The notes under the pieces: generated by a model | The model's input: only the letters and a program-made list of their open reading frames with translations | The model's database searches: none | Told to the model about the DNA's origin: nothing | Translations under genes and position numbers: made by a program | Source of the DNA: Phytophthora hibernalis | Lineage: Eukaryota; Oomycota; Peronosporomycetes; Peronosporales; Peronosporaceae | DNA: 64,000 nucleotides | Assembly (NCBI GenBank): GCA_012656075.1 | Contig: JAAKBF010000339.1 | Location: 533,909 to 597,908 of the forward strand | Direction: 5' to 3' | Part shown: in pieces, positions 1 through 11,609 of the stretch | Position numbering within the stretch: position 1 is the first letter of the stretch | How the letters are laid out: each line of letters opens with the position of its first letter

Positions 1-28
1 CGAGTTAGATTCCGACGGCATACGGCCC

Positions 29-1000
29 ATGGAGAGTTTAGTCAAGAGTGTGCGAGAGTTTCCTGTACCAGAGGACGAGAAGGCAGTGAAGCGTTTTGTA
101 CATTTGGCGGGTTTCTATCGGCGTTTTATTGCCGACTTTGGGACAAAGGCGGCACCTTTGACGGTGTTGCTGCGAAAGAGTTCGGAGTGGGAGTGGGGTG
201 AAAAGCAGCAGACGGCGTTCGAAGGACTGAAGCGGGAGCTGACGGCACGGTCGCTGTTAGCGTACCCCGACTTCTCCAAGCTGTTCAAGTAATTTACTGA
301 TGAGTCGATCGTGGGATTGGGCGCAACGCTGATGCAAGACCAAGGGCGAAGTGAGCAGCCGATTGCCTACACGTCTAAGGTTAACTCGCCAACGGTGGCC
401 AAGTATGGTATCACCGACCTCGAGTGTGCTGCCGTGGTTTGGGCAGTTAAGTTGTTTAGGCCGTATCTGTACGGCAGAAGGTTCGAGTTGGTTACAGATC
501 ACTCCGCGCTGAGCTGGCTGATGCGAAGCAAGGAGCTGACTGGGCGACTACACAGATGGGCACTCCAGTTGCAGGAGTACAACTTTGACATTACGTACCG
601 GCCGGGCTCCACGAACGTAGTGGCGGACGCGTTGTCCCGAGCCCCGGTCCGACAGGTAGTTGGTGGTGAGCAGCAGAACGATGTGCGAGCGGAGGCGGTC
701 GCTGTGACGACGGGTCAGCTGACTGACGACGAGATTCGTCAGCAGCAACAGCAAGACGCGCAAGTGCAGAAGTTAGTGAAGGGCGGAAGACGTGGTGGAC
801 AGGATATCGTGACGGACGGAGGCATGGTGTACGCGCGCACGAACAGCGTGTCGTGCTGCCGATTTGCGCTACGGCACAAAGTATCGAGGAGGTTCATCAT
901 TCGATATTCGCATGCCATTTGCGAATTCCGCCGACGTACGCGCGCATCGCGGCCGTGTACTGGTGGCCCGATATGCACGCGACGGTACGGTAATGGGTAA
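29..1000 (+). pseudogene. gypsy pol: RT end and RNase H, with an in-frame stop
   Basis: The reading frame from 29 covers the RT thumb/connection (YRRFI near residue 30) and runs into RNase H. A TAA at 290-292 interrupts it in the same frame, exactly before the first RNase H aspartate (FTDES). RNase H then continues with TDLECAAVVWA, VTDHSAL and VVADALSR, so the acidic residues expected of a gypsy RNase H are present. After about 750 the frame degrades into a glutamine-rich linker. The single stop in otherwise conserved sequence suggests a fairly recent loss of coding ability. Family assignment is firm. Translation of an intact protein from this copy is not possible. Confidence 0.85.
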
Positions 1001-1993
1001 GAAGTTGCAGGGACTGCGGGACGAGAAAAGCGCGGCCACGCGAAGTGATTCCTCCATTTCGGCCGTTAGGACTAGGAAATGTTGGCGATCGGTGGGCCCT
1101 GGATGCGGCTGGACCTCTGCCAGTCACAGGTCGAGGCAACCGGTATGTCATCGCCGCGGTTAAGTACGCCACGAGATACGCAGTGACAGTGGCAGTACGG
1201 CGAAGGACATTGCAAGGTTCGTGATGGAGCGGATTGTGCTTGTCTACGGACCTTTGCGTGAGCTACTGATGGACGGAGTGCCTGAGCTGAATGGGCGCGT
1301 GATCGAGGAGTTGGTGGGACTGCTGCAGGCTAGACAAGTGACGCCTGTTCCGTACCGGCCTGCGCTACTTGGTCTGGTCGAGCGCTTCCACAGGACCTGG
1401 AAAGACATGGTTAGTATGTATGTGAGCGAGAGTCAAACGGATTGGGACGACTGGTTACCGTGTTCGGTGTACGCGTACAATGGAGTGCGCCACTTCACGA
1501 CGGGCTACTCGCCCAACGAGCTTCTGATGGAGAGGAGGCTTCGGGCACCGAACGGGTTACTGCGGGCAAGTGGGGTTACGCAAGTTGGTCAGTGGGCGGA
1601 CTACCACAAGCAGCTAGTGACGCACATGGCGAAGGCGACGGAGATCTCGCAACGAGCTGCAGCACAGAACCAGGAACGGCGTGCGCGGTTCTACAATCAG
1701 CGAGTGCGCAGCACTTCGCATTTCAAGGTGGCGGACTTGGTGTGGATGCTGCGGCCTCCACGTGGGAGACGCATTACCAAGCTGGCTCACCAGTGGGTGG
1801 GGCCGGCAAGAATCAGGAGGACGTGGGCTACGATAATTGGCGAGTGACACGCCTGGACGACGGGACTGCGCTGGTGGTGCACAGCAGTTTCCTGACTTCT
1901 TATCAGTACCCTGACAGCCAACTGCGAGAGATTGCGGAACGGACGGTGGCGGAGTACGAGCTGGAGGAGACAGACGGCGACCAGGACGTGTGA
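887..1993 (+). pseudogene. gypsy integrase (frameshifted)
   Basis: Starting at 887 one frame gives the HHCC zinc-binding segment (EVHHSIFACH, then YWWPDM and a paired-cysteine stretch), then DRWALDAAGPLP with the first catalytic Asp. The frame changes, and 1221-1847 carries LLMDGVPELNG (second Asp) and LGLVERFHRTWKD (catalytic Glu), followed by a C-terminal segment with FKVADLVWMLRPPRGR and HQWVGPARI. A further shift near 1845 leads into a frame ending at 1993 (VTRLDDG, VVHSSFLTSY). All three DDE residues are recognisable, but at least two frameshifts separate them. The integrase inserted element DNA into the host genome. This copy is dead. Confidence 0.8.
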
Positions 1994-2005
1994 CTACAGC
2001 AACAG

Positions 2006-3018
2006 ATGGAGACGGACGTGGCGGAGGATGTGGTACCGCAGGTGGCGGATGTGAACAGTACGGTGGGTGAGCCGCCAGATTCATCAGAGCAAGGAGAAGT
2101 TCCGGTGGGCAGTACGGGCCCAGGACCAGAGGGGGAAGTACGAGGACGTGGAGCAGCCCGACCACCACGACGTGTTGTTCGAGTGAGGAAAGAGCAACGC
2201 GCCGTCGGTGGCGCTGCCAGTGAAGTTGTCGACGGATCTGAGGAACGGCTAATTGATGCGAGTGCTGATCCAGCGAGCGGCGCTGGAAATAGTGCATCGA
2301 CTCCGGCAGCAGGAGCAACTACGGGGGCGACAACGGAGAAGGGTCAGTACGCAAGAAGAGACGTGAAGGTGTTCACGCTCGGGCAGTTGAGGATGCCAGA
2401 GCTGAGCAAGAACGGCTTGAAGCAGAGAAGGCGGCGAGGGAAGTGCGAGCAGCACGACGGAGTGCTCGTCGTGACGAGTCGAAGGCGACAGAAACCGCGG
2501 AAGCTGACACAGATGCTGATCGCCGGGTACACGGCGTTGAAGCACCCGAAAGACACGATTCGGAGGGTCAAGGTAGTGCAGCAGTCATCGGCGTCGGAGG
2601 GACGACTGGTGGCGACGATGAAAGTGAACGAAGTACGGGAGGAGCAGGCGAACCATCGACTGCAGGAGTACAAGCACTGCGTGGACGCGGCAGGCCTCGG
2701 AAGCTGGTGGCACGGTCAAGTCTCGCGCAGCAGGAAGTTTACGGCACGATCACTGAACTCGGACGGCGGCGACGGAGGAATCGCGCTGGACGATACGAAC
2801 TGGAGTACGAGGTGGAGTACCGAGCGACGGCCGACGCTGAACCGATGCGGGTCTGGCTGGGGATCACGGAGTACGAGAGTTTACTGGACGACTGCAAGCT
2901 CGGGGACGAGCTTGGGGGATGGCGAGTAGGCGTGGACTGCGTCACGCCAGCAGCAGCAGTGCAGCCCCGAGTTAGTGACTGGCGAGTGACGTTGAAGGTG
3001 CATGGCGGCAGCTGCTGA
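2006..3018 (+). pseudogene. gypsy C-terminal tail, function unclear
   Basis: After the integrase stop, two overlapping frames (2006-2929 and 2443-3018) are rich in Gly, Arg, Glu and Ser and look disordered. Near the end, 2443-3018 reads GRPRKL followed by YELEYEVEYRATADAEP and VWLGITEYESLL. That layout, a strand-rich basic/aromatic module after a charged linker, resembles where chromodomain-type targeting modules sit in gypsy integrases, but I do not see a clear chromodomain. It could equally be an element-specific tail. No separate function is proposed. Confidence 0.35.
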
Positions 3019-3291
3019 ACGAACGCCAGTGCTGCCAGACGGACGGACGGCTACGGACGAAGAGTTGCAGGGCGAGAACTCAGACGGGACGACGTGCCGG
3101 CGAGGCATTCAAGGAAGTAAAGCGGCGAGCGGGGCGACGCGAGTGGAGCAGATGAGCGGTGGAGAAGCCGAGCGAGCAGGAAGATCCAGGGTGCAGAGGG
3201 CCGCTGGCAGGCGACGAAAGGTCGATCTCGAGCGGATTAGGCAGGGTAGGTAGGCGACGGGCAAGGTAGTTAGGCGACGAGCAAGGTAGTT

Positions 3292-3330
3292 AAGAGAGTG
3301 TTGGGTGGGCGATCGTTCACCTCGCCTCTC
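3292..3330 (+). other. Candidate polypurine tract and 3' LTR start
   Basis: AAGAGAG directly precedes TGTTGGGTGGG at 3299. A purine tract abutting TG is what the 3' LTR boundary of a plus-strand gypsy element looks like. The LTR end is not visible, because its partner is outside the window. The stretch to about 3770 holds no gene I recognise and may be LTR. Confidence 0.3.
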
Positions 3331-3769
3331 AGTTACCATTTAAGCGGGAAGAGCTGAAGTCAAGTAACTACGCAGCAAAACACACGACAAGTTGTTGGTA
3401 AGCTTTGGATACACAGACTATAGAAGGCAAGGAAAACGCAGACGGAGGGCACGGGAGGTGGTTTGAGACCACTAGGGACAAGGGGATCTACAGAGTCCTC
3501 CTGGCCGTGTGTCAGCGCGCGGTCCAAGTGTTCGTCACGGTGAAGACCCGCGTTGGCGATGTATAGTGCATGGTGTATGCGGTGAGCTAGCCTACAGACG
3601 AACCGAGCGTTGCGGCTACCGATAACGCTCACACCTGTGCCGTCTCTGTGCATGTGATGCCCCTTCTACCTGAGCAGCTGGCGTGGACGCGCCGACGCCT
3701 GGTCGGTTATGCTACCTACGGGCCTAGTCTATCCTCAGTGACGCCACCAGCGACTATTCAATCGTCATT

Positions 3770-4390
3770 TGGCACCGCTTGCAATAGGCGGAAGCGGCAT
3801 TTCCGTTCACAAGCGCATCGTCGGGAAGGCCCCAGAAGTCTGGATGAGGAAAAAGTTGAACAAAATCCCAGAAATGACGCTTGCGCTGGCGTCTGGCAGT
3901 AAAAAGCCGCGGAGGATCAGTTTCAAGCCGTGTGCCGGGCTTAGGAATACAGAGTTCCCCGGCAAAGGGAGAAAGGTGGGACCAATAAAGTCTGCGAGGT
4001 TACAAGATTCGCAGAGAGTTCAAACAAGAGCCAAATGTACTGAATTATTACGAGCTCCACATCTAATAGCAGAGAATGTTGCGAACCGACATTGTCGAAG
4101 TCGGTCGTGGGATAATACCCGAATGCACCCAGCAGTTTCTAATAGCGTCCGCCGTAACATCATTCCAAGCCTTTGACGCCCAACTTAAAGCAGTGAAAAT
4201 CAAAAGCCCGCGTTGCCCAGTTGTCCAGTGCGGTCATGTTGCCGAGATGACTGCCGGATAGATAAGCCATGCTGTGCCGCTGCCTTTCGGCCATCTTGCA
4301 CAGCATCACCTACTGGCCGATCGTGAGCCGCAGGTTCTGCTTCGTGGACTGGTTGTTGTACTTGGGTTGCGAAGGCATGATGACTTTGAA
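3770..4390 (-). pseudogene. Degenerate transposase-like debris (pogo/BED-like?)
   Basis: On the minus strand from about 4378 one frame reads MPSQPKYNNQSTKQNLRLTI, then a stop, then VMLCKMAERQRHSMAYL. This resembles the N-terminal helix-turn-helix of pogo/Tigger-type transposases. Further along, the same strand reads WDFVQLFPHPDFW and YCKRCQMTIE, faintly like a BED zinc finger. Neither match extends far and several stops intervene. The stretch is best described as unassigned transposon debris. A host origin cannot be excluded. Confidence 0.25.
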
Positions 4391-4458
4391 GAATGGAGGT
4401 GGCAACGTGCACGCAGCCCGCCACTGCAATAAATAATGTTCATTCTGGGCCATTCATT

Positions 4459-5082
4459 TTACCACTGCAAACTTGCAACCTGCATGCATGCATGTTTCCC
4501 GCGGCAATCCCGCAAGACCACCAAATTTAACTTAACCAAGTACAGCCTTGAGACCACCAGAGCAAATCTTCCGCAGATCCGTACTATCTGTGCGAGGTGT
4601 ATTGCTGCACGCAATTCTCCCTTGCCGAGGAACTCTGTATGCTGAAAACGTAAAGCTAGATGGGATTTCGGATCCCGTTCCGGTGCGATGACAACCTCCG
4701 GACGAATAGCTGTGGGTCTGCTTCTTGACTCGCTTGTGATGACGACCCGTGTTCGCTGTTGCTTTTGCTTTGGAGTTGAAGGCTGTCGTGAGCCAGTCGG
4801 AGGCTCACGTTGTCGCTTGCTTGGCGGCGTTGCAGTACTCTGTGGCACATTGGAAGCGCTGGCTTGAGGAGTGCTGGAACGACTGCGTAGCGGGTAGCGA
4901 CTAGAGGTGGGAGTCGGACTGGACGCACCAGGAGAATGCTCTACATGTAGACGTGTCTTAGGCTCCGAACGGGGACCACGAGCGGAATCATCCTTGGTAG
5001 AGCTGTGGTTGCTAATGGTGCGAGGTCGCCCGGGTGCGCGAGGTGTGAGTGGTGTACGGCCTGGCGGCCAGAGCTCTTCCAT
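4459..5082 (-). CDS. Unrecognised Ser/Thr/Pro/Arg-rich ORF
   Basis: A 207-residue frame begins at the ATG ending at 5082. The first 150 residues are low complexity and basic (many S, T, P, R, with GRPRT and SRYPLRSRSS) and are predicted by eye to be disordered. The last 50 residues are more ordinary. No domain is recognised. It lies in transposon debris between a gypsy end and the piggyBac element, so it may be the N-terminal linker of a lost element ORF rather than a host gene. No initiator motif was found upstream. Confidence 0.3.
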   Translation of the reverse strand: MEELWPPGRTPLTPRAPGRPRTISNHSSTKDDSARGPRSEPKTRLHVEHSPGASSPTPTSSRYPLRSRSSTPQASASNVPQSTATPPSKRQREPPTGSRQPSTPKQKQQRTRVVITSESRSRPTAIRPEVVIAPERDPKSHLALRFQHTEFLGKGELRAAIHLAQIVRICGRFALVVSRLYLVKLNLVVLRDCRGKHACMQVASLQW

Positions 5083-5099
5083 TGTCTGCGAGGGTCAAT

Positions 5100-5483
5100 C
5101 GAGAAGTGACCTTGAAGATCCCAATTTTTTTACTTGACTTTTGTATGGGGCTGGCTGGAGGTTAACGGAGGTTAAGAAGAGGTCTGGAGGTTAGCCCTAA
5201 CTTTAAGAAAAATAGAGGTTAGTAACGTTAAGCTTAACTTTGGCGACAGCTCTAATACCAAGCTAAACCGGGTTTTTGAAACAACGAACCCCGCAGCGAC
5301 AGTCAGAGCTTTAAAATTGAAAGATTTAGACACTTAGTAATGTTGCTAAGGCCATTTATGACCTGCCGAAGCTGTCGCCTCCAGTGAGTTGATGAGCCAG
5401 CGTCTTCAAAATAATATCTCCTGCCAAATGCGTTGACTTCATGAGCAGAGGTCATTGCTCTCCAAATGCCAATATTAACCTAG
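5100..5483. other. No gene seen
   Basis: About 380 bases with several GGAGGTTA-type short direct repeats around 5155-5225 and otherwise ordinary AT-rich sequence. No coding potential was recognised on either strand. Confidence 0.5.
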
Positions 5484-5800
5484 CCCTTAGTGGTGCCACC
5501 ACGCAGAAAATTGCTGTGTGGGCGAATGGGTACCGTTTCTGTAAAAAGCGACATGAGACCTCTCTAAAAATCCATGTTTAGGTTGTTCATAAGTACATAC
5601 GACGTGGTTTCGACGTTCGCACATCATCATAGCGGTATTTACCGGTAATTTGAGTGACCCTTTTATCGAGAGTCAAGACACGAGTTGCAGAGTCATGGTT
5701 GCTCAACGCATAAGCGAAACATATAGCGGACTCATAAACTGTACGTATCGGACACATCAATTTCTATCTCATTCAATCCAGTCATCGTCCTACTCGTCAG

Positions 5801-8800
5801 TCATTCTTCATTCTCCTCCGCGGCGATGCTGTCGCTCTCCTTCGTCGCCACCCGCGCGTTCGTTGCTGGTAGAAGACGCATCAACAGCCGGCCCTTCGTC
5901 GTCTTCATCTTGGCTGCCCTCTTTGTCGTCTCCATTTCGCTGGCGCTTGCATTTTCCGCTGCCTTCGTTCCGCTGCTCGGCGCTGGATATCGTAGCCACA
6001 TCATGGGTGCGGGCGCTTGGTTCCGTTTTCCTTTGTAGTGCCAAATCTGGGAGCACGTCATTGAGTAGTCAGGAAAGTGTTTCCACACTTTCTGACAGAG
6101 ATAAATCCTGTACAGGAATAATTGTTAGTTCAAGCCACAGTCAACACGGCCATCGCAAAAAAGCACTCGTACCGGGCAGTTACGGACACACTACAAGTGA
6201 TGCAGTAGTACTTCGTAGCGCGACTCTCTCCGATGCGGCGTTTCATAATGGAGCAAACCTTGCATTGTCGTTGACGGCGTTTTCGAACACCGTTTACCAC
6301 CTGATAGGTCGGGCTCTCAACTTTATCGTGGCCCTGAGCCAACAGCGGAAACGTTCCAGACGTATCGTCTTGGTTTGTACTGGTCTGCAGAGCAAGGCAA
6401 TGATAAACGTTAGCACTAAATGTACAACATGTAGCCATACAACATGTATCTGGCTGCACAGCGCGCACGGTCCAACTCCGCCATACAACAAACCGTAATA
6501 CAGCATATATCTGGCCGCACAGCGCACGGTTCAACTCCTCCATACAACGTGTAGCCATGCAACATGAAAACTTACTCTCTCCGCGAAATCCCTATCTTGC
6601 AGCTCCAGCATTTCAGCGTGCAGCTTCAGCAAAAATCAGCATGCGCCACCGGTTTCACGCCGGTACGTTTCTGTGACTCACGAAACACAATGTAGGCGTT
6701 CACAATAGCCACGTCCACCAGCCCCATGAAGATTGCCTTGTGATACTTCTTGCACCAAGTCTGAAGTTGCAGAGAATAACGCTGGAGGCGTGAACATCGA
6801 CGCCTCCCATCCAACGATGGTAGTCCCGGATCATCTCTGGACACGGGATAGTTTGGAGGCTTTAGTACCGCGCGTACGTCTCCTGTTCAAAAATAATACG
6901 TAGTTAGACAAATTAAAATTTTCATTGCCTTTATCACAGTATTCGCACCGCACGTTTCCATGGCACGACTCGAGCCTGTACCCAAGAATTGGTCGGGCTT
7001 TCGGTTTCACCAAACGAGACCTGTCATCAGCGGTCAGGTTTTGCTACCGCCATGCGAGTAGTGCCATGAGGCATTTTTAGGGCCGATCACGGTTTTCTCG
7101 ACGATTTCTTGGGGTATCCAACTCTGTCGCCCATGATTGTGCCGATACTGTATACATTGCGCCACAAAAACTGAAAAGCGAGCTGGACCGAGGTGTAGAA
7201 CCGATTGGTTACCACTAGATGGTAGACGTCGTCCTGCGGGGATGGTAGCACAGCCTCAAGGTCCCGGATGACCGCTGATGGACCTGTGTTTGGGCCAGCG
7301 GACAGCTGACTATCTGGAACGTTACTACTTCCTCAGTATGTTGTGCCTTTCCGCAATAAACTTCAAGTCTACATGTTGTCAGATATATCATATACGAAAA
7401 GAACTGCCAAAAAACTGAGTCCTTTTGGACTCAAAATGGCGTACCTCATGCAGTATGCGGTGTCTGCACAGCACGTCAAGAACATCTTTGTCCCCACTTG
7501 TGAGGCTTTGCCGACGCGTGGGGTTGTTGCGGTTCCTTGACGGGATGATTTTCTCATCGAAAGAAATTACTGGCGGGGTCTTGTATCCCATGGGAAATGT
7601 CCCTTGTTAAGTATCAATAACTGAGCGTATCTTCCACGCTCTGTCGGTAGCAGCCCTCACGTCTGCGTTGTTCGTAAAGTGAATGTTGGCCATGACATGC
7701 TCAAATCGGTGACGTGGCATGTAGTCGTTGAAGGTCCCGCGAGGCACAGCCCAAAAGTGTTTGCCTGCCAATGATCGCGGAAACGCAGGCGGTGTGAATT
7801 CAGCATCCTGGCCAATAACAATCCCAGCACATGCAAAAGTTCATGAGGCTTGCTGTCGGGATTTTTTACTCACGGTCCTTAAATTCATCTTTTGACTTCT
7901 TTTCCGGGGCTCTCTGCTTTTCAAACATTCGGTCCACTCTTGCCGTGAGGTTCTGCACGAAATATCGGTTTGACTCCTTCGCTACATCTCTCCAGAAGTC
8001 CTTCGGCATGAAAAACAGGAACAATTTCAACGGCGACTATGCTAGATCCAACACTTCATCACTTGGTCCATACGATCCAGTGTACAAGTCGGGGTAACGC
8101 TGATCAGGTGTAAGCTGCTCAGGGTCTACAAAACGTCACATACAACATTAATAGCATGAACACATTTTGTATGATACAGCACCACGAGCAAGCATGTAAT
8201 ATGACAGTGACACATGTCAGCCGTCTGCACGCAGGTCGACCATGTTCTCGTCGTCTTTCGCAACGTCAACCATGTCTCCCTTCTCTAGTACATTCCACTG
8301 ACTCGCCGTCCGAGCATTCTATGTAGTATCACCGCGCTGGGCATTCACAACACCGTCGGGTGTCTCTTCATCACTGCATGCCGTATCCTCGTCTTCGCCT
8401 TCTGAATCCGCGCCAATCGCATTCAGTGGGTTGTCTTCATCAGCGTTTTCACGCGCGTGCAATGCTTCTCTCGCTCGTTCTATCTCCTCGTCATCATCAA
8501 AGAAACAGATTTCAGTCTCGGTGGCGTCGCAATCCGAATCGAGCACCATGAACTCGGCGATGTCTGGCTGAGTGGATTCAGCCATTGTCGGAGCGGTTCC
8601 CGTCCCGCTCGCCTGACTATCGCAATCCCGTTCGGGTGTCGAACACTCTGGCGTATGTAGAACTTCATTTCTAGCATATAACAACAACATACATACAATA
8701 AACAACATTAGTACACATGTTGTACAACTCATCATGCTGGATAAGCATGGATGATATCGCGTTGTATGCATGTTGAATGCATGCAGATGTTGTACCTGAC

Positions 8801-9667
8801 GTCGATTCGAGATGATGTATCTTCACACCGGATAGATGCTGGAAGCTGATCTTGGTGAAGGTCCTACACGACTTACAACATAATCAGTGAGTTCTTGTTG
8901 TCAGATACATCATCTTTCGTGTCGTACCTCGGAGTTGACGGGTCTGCTTCGGTCGATTGCATCTCTTCTTCGGCGGGAGCCTCCTCGCATTGAGTTGGGT
9001 TTCGCTTTCGACTTCGACGACACAGGGGTGAACCCGCCTTGCGTTTCGGCGGGGCCTTCTTCTTCGTATCTTTCTTCTTGACCGACGCAGCCTAGCTCAA
9101 CCTCTCCCGCGCGTCCTTGTGCGCCGACCCGCCTTCAACTTTAGCAGCCGCAGGTGCAGCACATCGTTGAACAGCAGTCGCGTTCTTCGACTCAGTTGCC
9201 TTGTCCCGAGCCAATTTTGCTGCGCTTGGCTTCCGCGTCTTCGGCGCGGCTTTCGTGGCCGCTTTGCCACACTTTGGCCTAGCGGGAGCCTTTTTCTTCG
9301 GCTTCCGCGGAAGGGGTACCATCTCTTCTTTGTCGTCGTCTAGGTACGAGTGCGGGACAAAGTCTCCGTCGTCTTCCTTTTCCTCCCCATCCTCCTCCGT
9401 TTCTTCGTCGGGCACGTAGTCCTCGTCTTTCGCGATGCGCTTACGCGCAACAGGTTTCTTCTTCCCAGATCCAGCGAGCGTCTTAGCGGCGACCGCACGG
9501 CCCTCCTCCACAACTCGCAGATTAAGAGCCCGCCTGTAGGAAGTATCCTCACCCGTCGAAGCTCACCAAACTTGGGGGCTATGCGATGGGTTTTTACGCG
9601 CAGGCTGCGGCGCGGGATCTTCGCCGAAGTCTGCGTCGTTCTTGCGCCCCCGCCGGGTACTTTGCAT
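5801..9667 (-). pseudogene. piggyBac-like transposase pseudogene with introns
   Basis: Reading leftwards from the ATG ending at 9667: a basic, acidic-patched N-terminus (MQSTRRGRKND, then KKKPVARKR and DEETEEDGEEKEDD at 9511-9092) and a second acidic segment (8660-8319). Next come LYTGSYGPSDEVLDLA and FMPKDFWRDVAKESNRYF (about 8100-7940), RFEHVMANIHFTNNADVRAA, and then GYKTPPVISFDE, which carries the first catalytic Asp, and IIPSRNRNNPT (7590-7370). Further on are LQLQTWCKKYHKAIFMGLVD (6750-6690) and a Cys-rich C-terminus, RRQRQCKVC and KYYCITC (6260-6170). Introns with GT/AG ends are visible, for example about 8808-8671, one ending TTTTGTAG before DPEQLTPDQ, and about 6574-6397. Stops and frameshifts in most exons make it inactive. 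Confidence 0.8.
6423..6568. repeat. 61-bp tandem repeat inside a piggyBac intron
   Basis: Units start at 6423, 6484 and 6544 (period 61/60), the last one partial. Each begins TACAAC and continues with ATATCTGG or TGTATCTGG, CGCACAGCGC and TCAACTCC. The array lies between a donor-like GTAAGT (about 6574, minus strand) and an acceptor-like CTGCAG (about 6397), that is, inside a probable intron of the transposase. Confidence 0.7.
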
Positions 9668-10058
9668 GCTCCTTAGACTATGCGCTGCCGCTCCTCGTTA
9701 CTTCAGCCCGTGAGACGGGCGAGAAAGTGTTGGTGTTGCACCGGGATTCCCGTCGAGGTGTTTTCTTCTCCATGCGTTTCTTTGTGCGTCTTGCGTTCTC
9801 TTTGTCTTTATCTCAAATGAGCACCAGCCACTGATTCGGAGACGGGGAGGGAGTCTGGAGCCAGATCTGCACTGTTTATAAACGGTATTTTTATGCCTAG
9901 CCCTGTGCATTTGCAGGAACGTCTCGGTTTTGTAAGGATTCGATTATACTTGGTTTCACTAAATTTTGGCCGTTTTCCGAGCCAATCCCCATTCAAACAT
10001 GTTGTACGTACAACATGATTGATGCTGTCAGATACAACGGTTGGGCGCTGAGGGTTAA

Positions 10059-10675
10059 GTTGAAACGAGCCTCAATCGAAGCACAAAGAAACAAGCTAGA
10101 ATTTGCGCAATCAATCTCGTACTGGTAGTTGTGGTGTTCGTTTTTCTCAACCCCACAGAATGCTGTTTTCCGTTCCGATTAAGTCAGGTATGGTGTGTTA
10201 AAGTTGACCCGTTTGAAGTAATTCGACGATTACTGTACTGTACCAAACTGGCTGAAAGAACTATTACATGTAATACATGTAGTATTAACTCTTTCGCGAG
10301 CCTTGATGCTCGAGTCAAAACCTGCGAGGAAAGTAGGGGGTCATTTTGACCCCCTTGACATAACTTCAACCAAGCTCCCACCTACTTTTGTTACTACCAA
10401 TCGCATCGCGTGCCAGGCATGACGGTCTCCCCGAACCCTTGAATAGTTTGCATTATGTGGCAAACATCACTGCAAAATATGCAGTTAAGTCTGAATTTGG
10501 GCGAGATTGCGTCAGCCAAAGTCAGAATAAGTTCGATTTTTTCGTAACACAGCCTACGTGTCCTTGCAGTTCGCCCAAACTTCCTCCTCCTCACCTTCCT
10601 CGCCCCGGCCACCTTCACCATGCATCAGTCAGCATCTTTCGATTTGGATTGTGAACTGAAGTCATTTGCTTTTGC
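10059..10675. other. No gene seen
   Basis: AT-rich spacer between the piggyBac end and the Myb-like ORF. It holds two TACATGTA palindromes (10265 and 10274). No coding sequence was recognised on either strand. Confidence 0.5.
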
Positions 10676-11107
10676 TTGACGGATCTTTCATTTCGGTGCA
10701 TCATGCGTACAAGCTTCAGCTTTGAAGACGGCAAGGAATTGGTACAACGCGCGTTCTTTTGTGGATGGAGGGCCCGCATTTCATGGCAAGATGTGGGGCA
10801 TCGCATGCACCGCACTGGGCACACTGCCGCAGCGCTCCAGCGCCGCTTGAGAACTCTAATGCGAACTTGGGGGAATGATCTACGACGATTTCAACCCAGC
10901 TTCTCCACTCCTGTTCGCCGGTCTCTTGGACGACCGCCTGCTGTAATGCGTCAGCTTCGTGAGCAAGCTGCTGGACAAGATACGAATCCTACGACTACAA
11001 GCATTCCCCCAGGATCGCTTGCGCTATTGGCCTCTACTGCGATCACCAGACCATCTCCAGACCACCAAACACCGCCAGAGCTTCCCGTACAACCTGCTTT
11101 TCCGTAA
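10676..11107 (+). CDS. Myb/SANT-like domain ORF
   Basis: A 143-residue open frame. From residue 10 it reads MRTSFSFEDGKELVQRAFFC, then ISWQDVGHRMHRTGHTAAAL, LQRRLRTLMRTWG and DLRRFQPSF. The spaced aromatic residues and three-helix layout fit a divergent Myb/SANT DNA-binding domain of the kind repeated many times in oomycete genomes, often beside transposons. The internal ATG at 10703 is the likelier start, because the domain begins there. The tail (residues 80-143) is Pro/Thr-rich. It could be a small transcription-factor-like gene or a relic of a Harbinger/other element helper ORF. The frame is intact. Confidence 0.5.
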   Translation: MTDLSFRCIMRTSFSFEDGKELVQRAFFCGWRARISWQDVGHRMHRTGHTAAALQRRLRTLMRTWGNDLRRFQPSFSTPVRRSLGRPPAVMRQLREQAAGQDTNPTTTSIPPGSLALLASTAITRPSPDHQTPPELPVQPAFP

Positions 11108-11609
11108 CTTCCAAGAATCCTTCCTACTGCATCTGTAACAGGCCGTTCTTCACGTTGGTCATTTCCGTGACTAGAGCAACATCAGCTGTTAGTATCCCGG
11201 CACTTTCGTCGTTATCTTCGTCAGAGCTTGGCCTCGTACTCATGCCACACCGTGCTTCGTTCTCACAGAATATCTGCTTGTGAGAGGCAGACCAGAACGC
11301 GTGGCGTCCTTCCATCGGATATCAATTGTGCACGGATCAAATACGATATTGTAGCAGTAAGGTGCTATCACTGATGTAATCTGCTTTGAGAGGGTATCTG
11401 TCGTAAAGTTATCCCTTTTCTATAGTGAATACAAGTAATACCACCACGTTAGTTTCAATACAAAATCAAAGATACACGTTGATGTTACACTGCGTTGAGT
11501 GTGCGAATGGCGGGGTTCGCACTGTGGAGCCTGCCATCATGCTTCGGCCGCCTCTAAGACAAACACACACGCATAAGAACTTTGTATGAATATCCATCTC
11601 AATTGTTAC
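11108..11609. other. No gene seen
   Basis: AT-rich spacer with no recognisable coding frame or RNA gene. Confidence 0.5.

Larger units (their letters stand above)
1..3298 (+). mobile_element. Ty3/gypsy retrotransposon, 3' part
   Basis: The window opens inside a gypsy pol gene. In order it shows the end of reverse transcriptase, RNase H, an integrase with zinc-binding HHCC and DDE core, and a long charged C-terminal tail. This RT-RNaseH-IN order is the Ty3/gypsy arrangement. The left LTR, gag and most of RT lie outside the window. Several frame changes and at least one in-frame stop show it is inactive. A purine run at 3292-3298 followed by TG is a plausible polypurine tract and start of the 3' LTR, but without the other LTR this cannot be proven. 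Confidence 0.85.
5484..10054 (-). mobile_element. piggyBac-type DNA transposon, decayed
   Basis: The coding remnants between 5801 and 9667 belong to a piggyBac-like transposase on the minus strand. At the right edge GGG at 10052-10054 is followed by TTAA (10055-10058), the target site of this superfamily. Read inward from there the end is CCCTCAGCG. On the left, CCCTTAGTG starts at 5484, an inverted match at 7 of 9 bases (the two differences are transitions), preceded by CTAG with an intact TTAA a few bases further out (5475-5478). The pair gives a 4.57-kb element. The superfamily is certain from the protein. The exact ends are a proposal. Confidence 0.65.

Noticed and set aside
5650..6498. 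282-residue plus-strand ORF
   Set aside because: It lies opposite the recognisable piggyBac C-terminal coding sequence and has no domain of its own.
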